From Candidatus Iainarchaeum sp. (GTDB lineage: Archaea > Iainarchaeota > Iainarchaeia > JAADDC01): 9,615 nucleotides of DNA. The notes below the pieces were generated by a model. It searched no databases. It was given only the letters and a program-made list of their open reading frames with translations, and was not told where the DNA came from. The stretch lies in assembly GCA_015520865.1 (NCBI GenBank), contig WAPE01000024.1, positions 1 to 9,615 of the forward strand. Direction: 5' to 3'. Made by a program: the position numbers and the translations under genes. Each line of letters starts with the position of its first letter. Positions within the stretch are counted from its first letter, which is position 1. Shown here piece by piece: positions 1 through 4,711 of this stretch.

Positions 1-647
1 GAATAAACATCGACCCCGACAACATTCACCTTTTCTTCGGCAACGAGATCGCCCCAAGGGGTTATGTCTGGATATTCCCCACCGACAGGGATGCTGCAAA
101 TGTAGGTATTGGCATCGATGCTCAAGAGGAGAAAACAGCGAAGTGGTACCTAGACAAGTGGATCGAGGATCACAAGGACGAGTATGGTTTTGAAGACGCA
201 ACGATTTTGGAGGTTCGAGGTGGAGGCATCCCCGTAGGGGGCCTACTCAAGGAGATGACCACCGACGGGCTTATGGTTATAGGTGACGCGGCCCACCAGG
301 TCCACCCCCTCCACGGTGGTGGTATGTTCCTTGCCATGGAAGCAGGGGCCATGGCGGCGGAGGTTGCGGCCATCGCCCACGAAAAGGAAGATTTTAGCAA
401 CAACACTTTATCGCTTTATAACAAGATCTGGTGGGAGAGGAGAGGGAACCAGCTTCAGCGCCTCGTGAAGATTCGCCAGATGCTAGAAAAGCTAACAGAC
501 GACGACTTCAACTTCCTCGTCGACATACTAACACCGGAGGACGTTTTATCCGTTTCTGAGGGCAAGACAGAGGCTCTGAAGGTACTGGCAAAGAAACTCA
601 TTCAGCACCCGCGATTGGCCGGTCTTTTCGCAAAGCTCCTCTCTTAA
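1..647 (+). CDS. Geranylgeranyl reductase family flavoprotein, C-terminal part
   Basis: The reading frame is open from base 3 to the TAA at 645-647 and gives 214 residues, so the 5' part lies outside the window. Residues 20-37 of the fragment (GYVWIFPTDRDAANVGIG) match the substrate-side YxWxFP...NVGxG signature of archaeal geranylgeranyl reductases. Residues 89-107 (GLMVIGDAAHQVHPLHGGG) are the second FAD-contact motif, GDAA, followed by the glycine-rich turn. Family members are about 390-400 aa, so the N-terminal Rossmann GxGxxG half is missing here. The family hydrogenates geranylgeranyl chains of archaeal di-ether or tetra-ether lipids at the membrane using FAD; some relatives reduce other polyprenoids, so the exact substrate is inferred. 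An in-frame TTG at 207 is internal, because the conserved YxWxFP motif lies upstream of it. The next gene starts 37 bp downstream from its own promoter. Confidence 0.88.
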   Translation, partial: INIDPDNIHLFFGNEIAPRGYVWIFPTDRDAANVGIGIDAQEEKTAKWYLDKWIEDHKDEYGFEDATILEVRGGGIPVGGLLKEMTTDGLMVIGDAAHQVHPLHGGGMFLAMEAGAMAAEVAAIAHEKEDFSNNTLSLYNKIWWERRGNQLQRLVKIRQMLEKLTDDDFNFLVDILTPEDVLSVSEGKTEALKVLAKKLIQHPRLAGLFAKLLS

Positions 648-653
648 TCTTTC

Positions 654-660
654 TTTTATA
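654..660 (+). promoter_or_regulatory. TATA-like box for surface gene 1
   Basis: TTTTATA is centred about 28 bp upstream of the GTG at 685 in the 37-bp spacer after the reductase gene. No Shine-Dalgarno motif precedes the GTG. An archaeal TATA box centred about 26 bp before the transcription start would place that start at or just before the GTG, so the mRNA is probably leaderless. The T-rich run at 650-658 overlaps this box and could also help end the upstream transcript. Confidence 0.5.
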
Positions 661-684
661 CCCTTTAGCACCTAAGGTTAGTTT

Positions 685-2142
685 GTGAAGGGACTTGCCT
701 CTGTCCTAGCCCTTGTATTCACGGTTCTTGTCCTAATAGCAGGCGTGTCTTTTCTTCTCGTTTACAGCATAAACCAGGCGAGGATATCCCAAAAGATTGG
801 GATGCGAGAGGAGGTCCTTTCAAGGCTAAACTCCCAGGTTCTTTCAATAAACTCTATCACGGCAACGAAGGGCCTTCTTAATATAAAGATCACGGCCCTC
901 AGAGGGCCCGTCGATATGAATAAGATAGTCGTTTTTGTGAACCATCGCTTCGTTGGCAGTTGCGAAGATCTTAACTGCTCAGATCAGACGGGCAACGGAT
1001 ACTTAATAGTTGGCGAATCGGGCGAAATAAACGTTCCCTATGAAGGTCCCTGCAATGTCTCGGTTCTACTTGATTACGACGGATCGACGGTGGAGTCTTC
1101 TGCCAATCTCTGTGTCTGGCGCTGCCGACGAACCATTACGATCTCAAGTTCCTACGACGAAAACGATTATCCTGTACGTATAGAGTTAAACTCTAATAAC
1201 TTTGACCTCAACTCGACGGACGGAAGCGACCTTCGCTTCTACGACGGAAACAAACCTTTACCCTACTGGGTCGAGACGTGGAACTCCACGGAGGGTATTG
1301 TTTGGGTAGACGTTAATATTATCTCTGGCGAGAAGAACATCTATCTCTACTACTGTAATCCCTTTGCTTCTTCGGAGTCCAACGGCTACGCTGTTTTCGA
1401 TTGGTTCAAATTCAATGATACGAACCTTCTAGCGGTATTTCACTTCAACGAAGGAAGCGGAACAAAGACGTACTCTGTTGTTAACGGTTACTCAGGTACG
1501 TTGGAAGGAAATACCGCCTGGACAACCGGATACTACTCCTACGGTCTTTCCTTTGACGGCAACAACGATTACGTATGGACGGATTTCAACGTCAACACAA
1601 AGAACCTCACTTATCTCACCATCGTTAAACCAGGAGCTATCCAGGGTGCTGGCGCTAACCTAGGTAAGATCATTACCGATGGAGCCTGGGATAGGGCTAT
1701 TGGCGTTTATAGCGAATCTCCGAACGTGAGATTCTTCATCCAATATGACAGCAACTCCTCTAATGCCTGTTACACGGATTACTACCCCTCCAACGTGTGG
1801 TACTTCATTGCCGGTGTTGTAGATGCCACCAATAACGTGCAGAAGATCTACGTGAACGGCTCCCTTACGAGAGAGTGCAACATCACTCAGGGCATTCCCG
1901 ACAGGGTTCAACCGACCCTATTCGGCATAGAAGAGAACACGACACCCTACGGTTATGACTACAACGGTCTTCTAGATGAAGTAATTCTCTTTGGAAGGGT
2001 CCTCAGTGATGAAGAGATAAATGCTCTCTCCCACGGCTACTTCGACTACTTGAACGGTGTTTGGGTTGTTAGAAAGAGGAAAGATCCCGAACCGTCAGTT
2101 ACTATCGGACCGGAGGAACGGGGTGAGTGGACCCTTAAATAG
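685..2142 (+). CDS. Membrane-anchored surface protein: pilin/archaellin-like N-terminus, DUF2341 and LamG domains
   Basis: This 485-aa protein starts at GTG 685. It has a hydrophobic helix at residues 4-28 after MKG, resembling archaeal class III (prepilin-like) N-termini; cleavage after MKG is possible but unproven. A beta-rich region at about 60-143 has two close cysteines (C93, C98, in a VGSC...NCSD motif) plus C123 and C143. Residues 148-228 form a DUF2341 domain (RIELNSNNFDL, LRFYDGN, LPYWVE, IYLYYCNP). Residues 248-448 look like a LamG/concanavalin-type lectin fold (FHFNEGSG, LSFDGNNDYV, KIYVNGS, NGLLDEVILFGRVLSDEEI). It ends with the RKxxDPEPSVTIGPEE tail common after DUF2341/LamG units. 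Ten NxS/T sequons suggest N-glycosylation. The likely role is a surface adhesin or filament-associated protein binding glycans; the ligand is unknown. The N-terminal beta region is closest to that of the next gene. Confidence 0.8.
   Translation: MKGLASVLALVFTVLVLIAGVSFLLVYSINQARISQKIGMREEVLSRLNSQVLSINSITATKGLLNIKITALRGPVDMNKIVVFVNHRFVGSCEDLNCSDQTGNGYLIVGESGEINVPYEGPCNVSVLLDYDGSTVESSANLCVWRCRRTITISSSYDENDYPVRIELNSNNFDLNSTDGSDLRFYDGNKPLPYWVETWNSTEGIVWVDVNIISGEKNIYLYYCNPFASSESNGYAVFDWFKFNDTNLLAVFHFNEGSGTKTYSVVNGYSGTLEGNTAWTTGYYSYGLSFDGNNDYVWTDFNVNTKNLTYLTIVKPGAIQGAGANLGKIITDGAWDRAIGVYSESPNVRFFIQYDSNSSNACYTDYYPSNVWYFIAGVVDATNNVQKIYVNGSLTRECNITQGIPDRVQPTLFGIEENTTPYGYDYNGLLDEVILFGRVLSDEEINALSHGYFDYLNGVWVVRKRKDPEPSVTIGPEERGEWTLK
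2135..2141 (+). promoter_or_regulatory. TATA-like box for surface genes 2-4, over the stop codon of gene 1
   Basis: TTAAATA is centred at 2138, exactly 26 bp before the GTG at 2164, and overlaps the TAG stop (2140-2142) of gene 1. No Shine-Dalgarno sequence precedes the GTG. This would give genes 2-4 their own leaderless transcript, independent of gene 1. Confidence 0.55.
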
Positions 2143-2151
2143 TATCGCTCC

Positions 2152-2163
2152 ATTTTTCTTTTC
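2152..2163 (+). terminator. Possible T-rich terminator after surface gene 1
   Basis: ATTTTTCTTTTC lies directly between the gene 1 stop and the GTG of gene 2. Archaeal transcription can end at T-runs without a hairpin, and this is the only T-tract after gene 1. It may instead be the initiator region of the next promoter, so the call is weak. Confidence 0.25.
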
Positions 2164-2619
2164 GTGAAAGGATTCAGTCTAGCCATGAGCCAGATCATCT
2201 TCTTTGTAGCTACCCTTATAGCTGTAGGTATTGCTGTTTCGGCTATTTCCGTTGCACTAAAGGGTCTTTCCTTTGCGATGAACCAGAAAACTGAACTCTC
2301 GGCTGCACAGATCTCCACCATCATAAAGATCGTCGATGGCGACGCGAACGCCGATGAAAACCTGCTCTGGTTCTACGTCGAAAATCTTGGCTCGACGACC
2401 CTCGAAGTTAACAAGTTCGACATCTTTGTCAACGGTAAATACGTGGGAGCCTGTAATTCAGCTGACGTGAACTGTTCCGATAAGAGTGGCGATTACCTCC
2501 TTACGCCCAACGAGCTGATGGAGGTAAATGTGAGGATGCCCCTTTCTTCTGGTTCCTACAGGATACGGGCCGTTACTCAGTACGGAACCTACGCAGATTA
2601 CGAGGTGGTGGTAGGATGA
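2164..2619 (+). CDS. Short pilin/FlaG-like surface subunit (type A beta domain)
   Basis: This 151-aa protein starts at GTG 2164. Like gene 1 it begins MKG, followed by a hydrophobic helix at residues 8-32 (SQIIFFVATLIAVGIAVSAI), close in style to archaellum accessory protein FlaG and archaeal pilins. The ectodomain contains LLWFYVENLGSTTLEVNKF then DIFVNGKYVGAC, a pattern seen in FlaG/archaellin-type beta sandwiches. The cysteine pair C97 and C104 with NCSD matches the equivalent loop of gene 1 and probably forms a disulfide outside the cell. No DUF2341 or lectin domain is present, so it looks like the short partner of gene 1. Its stop overlaps the start of gene 3 by 4 bases (ATGA). A structural filament or stator-like subunit is the best inference; a true FlaG assignment would need other archaellum genes, and none are in view. 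Confidence 0.72.
   Translation: MKGFSLAMSQIIFFVATLIAVGIAVSAISVALKGLSFAMNQKTELSAAQISTIIKIVDGDANADENLLWFYVENLGSTTLEVNKFDIFVNGKYVGACNSADVNCSDKSGDYLLTPNELMEVNVRMPLSSGSYRIRAVTQYGTYADYEVVVG
2602..2607 (+). promoter_or_regulatory. Shine-Dalgarno motif for gene 3
   Basis: GAGGTG ends 8 bases before the ATG at 2616 and matches the archaeal anti-Shine-Dalgarno end of 16S rRNA. It lies inside the end of gene 2 and supports the 2616 start and translational coupling through the ATGA overlap. Confidence 0.65.
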
Positions 2620-3023
2620 TCCAATCCCAGGAAGCCCTCATCCTCTTCATCGGTGTTGTCATCGTCTCTGCCCTCGTTGTAACGGCGCTCTATACCCAGG
2701 TAAGCAACACAGCTGGTTCTACAGCTTCGACGACCGCGGAGGTCCAGAAGAAGGTACTCTCCTCCTTCGAGGTCGTCCAGATCTACGAGAACAACATCTA
2801 CGTAAAGGGGGTAAGCGGAGAGCTGAACATCTCAAAGGTCCTTGTCACCGTTAACGGCGTTCCCCAGAATGTTACTGTCAGCCTTCTAAGAGACTCTTCT
2901 AATAACGGTCTCCTCGATCCAGACGATTTGGCCGTTATCACACTACCCAGCCCTGTGAAAACCTCCGATTGCGTCATGCTTGACATAGATGGCGTTTCAG
3001 CCACCTGGGGTGTATGTACGTGA
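2616..3023 (+). CDS. Short archaellin/pilin-like surface subunit (type B beta domain)
   Basis: This 135-aa protein starts at an ATG overlapping the stop of gene 2, with a strong upstream GAGGTG. The N-terminus MIQSQEALILFIGVVIVSAL resembles the mature hydrophobic stem of archaellins (LxxFIAxVLVAA), including a glutamate just before the helix, but has no basic leader peptide. A Thr/Ser-rich stretch (about 31-45, TASTTAEVQKKV) is shared with gene 4. The beta domain carries ISKVLVTVNGVPQNVTVSLL and a D/N-rich loop (DSSNNGLLDPDDL, 93-105) that could bind a metal such as calcium; that is inference. Two cysteines near the end (C119, C134) may pair. Sequons occur at N71 and N85. It looks like the short counterpart of gene 4 and a candidate filament subunit. 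Archaellin versus non-motility pilin cannot be decided here. Confidence 0.7.
   Translation: MIQSQEALILFIGVVIVSALVVTALYTQVSNTAGSTASTTAEVQKKVLSSFEVVQIYENNIYVKGVSGELNISKVLVTVNGVPQNVTVSLLRDSSNNGLLDPDDLAVITLPSPVKTSDCVMLDIDGVSATWGVCT
3007..3012 (+). promoter_or_regulatory. Shine-Dalgarno motif deciding the start of gene 4
   Basis: GGGGTG ends 7 bases before the GTG at 3020, the same geometry as the GAGGTG before gene 3. It is only one base from the alternative ATG at 3014, which is too close to function, so the GTG start (overlapping the TGA of gene 3 by 4 bases) is preferred. Confidence 0.55.
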
Positions 3024-4342
3024 AGGCTAACATCCCCCTTGAGACGATGATGCTCTTCGTTGGAGCCCTTCTAGCCATAGGTATCGTGTTAGGGCTTCTT
3101 ACATACCAATTAAACCTCTCCACCAACACTGCTAGTAATACGGCTACTGAGGTTATCAGGAACGTTACTACACGGGCAACCGTCGTTTCTTCTTTTACCA
3201 TCGGTAAGACTCTTTACCTCCTCGTCCGTGGAGATTCCGGGGAGATCGATATGAATAAGGCGACCCTCCTTATCAATGGTTTACCTCAAAACTTTCAGTT
3301 CCTTCCCTATAAGGGCGACGGAGATAACATTCTCGAGAGGGGTGAGCTTTTCTACCTCAAGACGGATCTTTCGACGGTTCCGAAGGTTGTTAACGCCTCC
3401 CTTTCCTTTTCTAGCGCCACGATTCCCTTGGGATCCTTCTCACCGGAGAGGATATACTTTCCCTATCGAAGACGGATAACGGTCTACAATTCTGGCTACG
3501 CGATAACGAACTACCAGCTAAGGGTTGAATTAAACTCCGATAACTTTGACCTTTCTAAGATCTCCCCTGACTGCTCCGATCTCGTTGTCTTCGAGGGTCA
3601 TCAAAGATTACCAACCTGGATCGAGGACTGCTCATCTTCAAAGGTCGTATTCTTCGTAAAGATTCCCGAGATAAACGCCAACAGCGATCTCAACCTCTAT
3701 CTCTACTATGGGGTTTCTGGACTACCGTTCTTCCAGGATCCTTCCAAGGTCTTCCTCTTCTTTGATGATTTCGATACCTTCGGTCCCTGGACGTGTAATG
3801 GAACGGGATGTGACGCCGTTTACACGACTACCTACGACGGCAAAACCGTTTTACACCTAGGGGATTCGACCACCGATACGGTCTACGTCTACAGACCCGT
3901 GACCCTGCCCCAAGAGGACAACATTATCCTAGAAGCGAAGTTCATGCGCGTTGGAACCCCCTACGACCTCGACTTCACCTGGGGGTTAGATAACGATACC
4001 ACAACCCTTCAACAGGTGGGTGACAATCCCGGTGACGATTCTTCAGGTCAATACCATCGTGTCATTGTAGGCGGAGCCTACGGAAACCAGGGAACGGTCT
4101 ATACGGCAGACTATTGGGCTATAGACAAAGTTATAAGGACGGGAGACCTCGTAAAGTCAATATACCTCGGAGAAGAAGTAAACGGAACGGGGACTATAGG
4201 GTCGCTGAATTACCTTCTCCTCTCCTTCGATCCAGATTCAACATCTCGTATTATCTATATAGATTGGATCCGTGTAAGGAAGTACGATCCCAACATAAGC
4301 TATACGATAGGACCAGAAGAGGTAGGAACCTTTTCTCCCTAG
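3020..4342 (+). CDS. Membrane-anchored surface protein: archaellin-like N-terminus, DUF2341 and C-terminal LamG-like beta domain
   Basis: From GTG 3020 the protein is 440 aa (442 aa if ATG 3014 is used). Residues 4-30 (NIPLETMMLFVGALLAIGIV) form an archaellin-like helix with glutamate at the fifth position after KA, as in processed type IV pilins. The Thr-rich segment (NTASNTATEV) and the LLINGLPQNFQF strand pair with gene 3, and GDGDNILERGEL occupies the same loop. DUF2341 spans about 146-232 (YRRRITVYNSG, LRVELNSDNFDL, LPTWIED, LNLYLYYGVSG). A second beta-rich region, about 245-420, starts FFDDFDTFGPW and is typical of domains following DUF2341; it is unlike the LamG domain of gene 1. The tail RKYDPNISYTIGPEE matches the tail of gene 1. 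Seven sequons are present. It is probably a surface adhesin, with the ligand unknown. It ends at a CTAG shared with the convergent gene. Confidence 0.8.
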   Translation: MKANIPLETMMLFVGALLAIGIVLGLLTYQLNLSTNTASNTATEVIRNVTTRATVVSSFTIGKTLYLLVRGDSGEIDMNKATLLINGLPQNFQFLPYKGDGDNILERGELFYLKTDLSTVPKVVNASLSFSSATIPLGSFSPERIYFPYRRRITVYNSGYAITNYQLRVELNSDNFDLSKISPDCSDLVVFEGHQRLPTWIEDCSSSKVVFFVKIPEINANSDLNLYLYYGVSGLPFFQDPSKVFLFFDDFDTFGPWTCNGTGCDAVYTTTYDGKTVLHLGDSTTDTVYVYRPVTLPQEDNIILEAKFMRVGTPYDLDFTWGLDNDTTTLQQVGDNPGDDSSGQYHRVIVGGAYGNQGTVYTADYWAIDKVIRTGDLVKSIYLGEEVNGTGTIGSLNYLLLSFDPDSTSRIIYIDWIRVRKYDPNISYTIGPEEVGTFSP

Positions 4343-4683
4343 TACACTCGAATCACGTGGCAGTTTTCATCGACTTCGACGAAGTGGGAAGCCAATCCCT
4401 TCACAAATGCCTCGCACTGGTTTTGGACGAGGTTATCTACCGGCAGTCTAGGGTTGTGGGCCACGTCACAGACCCAACCGGGAGCTATGTTGTTAGAGAG
4501 ACACGGTCCGTTGGAAAGGTCAACACCTTTTGCTTTAACCTCCTGGCATAGCTGAACACATGCCTTTATCGCTTGGGGGGCCTCCATCTTTTCTGCGGTA
4601 GTCTTTACAACGAAGATGACGAAGACCACAGCTGTGAGGAAAACGATTAGCATCCCCAATACCCAGGGATTGAAGCCCCTCAC
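4339..4683 (-). CDS. Small membrane-anchored six-cysteine protein, unknown function
   Basis: This 114-aa protein starts at GTG (4683-4681). One hydrophobic helix (residues 8-26) follows a short MRGFNPW N-terminus, so it is probably anchored with the rest outside the cell. The ectodomain has six cysteines (42, 46, 61, 72, 90, 108) in an ACVQLC...GPCLSN...WVCDVAHNPR...NQC...NC arrangement, suggesting three disulfides or a metal site. From memory, similar cysteine-patterned proteins are conserved hypotheticals in archaea, but I cannot name a family. No catalytic motif is recognisable. It lies 28 bp downstream of the cation ATPase on the same strand, with its own TATA-like box inside the end of that gene, so it may be both co-transcribed and separately expressed. 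Its TAG stop overlaps the TAG of the convergent surface gene within one CTAG. Confidence 0.72.
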   Translation of the reverse strand: MRGFNPWVLGMLIVFLTAVVFVIFVVKTTAEKMEAPQAIKACVQLCQEVKAKGVDLSNGPCLSNNIAPGWVCDVAHNPRLPVDNLVQNQCEAFVKGLASHFVEVDENCHVIRVY

Positions 4684-4703
4684 GTAGAAATCTCTGTGCG
4701 AAA

Positions 4704-4711
4704 TCCTTAAG
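4704..4711 (-). promoter_or_regulatory. TATA-like box for the six-cysteine protein gene
   Basis: On the minus strand the sequence reads GCTTAAGGA (4712 down to 4704), with TTAA centred 26 bp upstream of the GTG start at 4683. It lies against the stop codon (4714-4712) of the ATPase gene. No Shine-Dalgarno motif precedes the GTG, consistent with a leaderless message. Confidence 0.4.

Noticed and set aside
1..30. Adapter at the left end
   Set aside because: The first bases read straight into the reductase frame with family-typical residues and show no mosaic-end sequence.
207..647. Reductase read as a complete 146-aa gene from TTG 207
   Set aside because: The conserved YxWxFP and NVGxG motifs lie upstream in the same open frame, so the gene enters from outside the window.
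2046..2324. Minus-strand open frame across the gene 1/gene 2 junction
   Set aside because: It is antisense to two supported genes and to the promoter between them, with no recognisable motif.
3014..4342. Gene 4 starting at ATG 3014
   Set aside because: The ribosome-binding motif is one base away from this ATG but correctly spaced for GTG 3020, which also makes the standard 4-base overlap.
685..4342. Calling the cassette an archaellum operon
   Set aside because: The N-termini are archaellin-like, but no archaellum ATPase, platform protein, FlaH or prepilin peptidase is in the window, and two members carry large DUF2341 extensions not usual for archaellins.
4114..4551. Plus-strand open frame of 145 codons crossing the end of gene 4
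   Set aside because: It overlaps the conserved tail of gene 4 in another frame and the six-cysteine gene on the opposite strand, and its translation shows no domain or membrane pattern.
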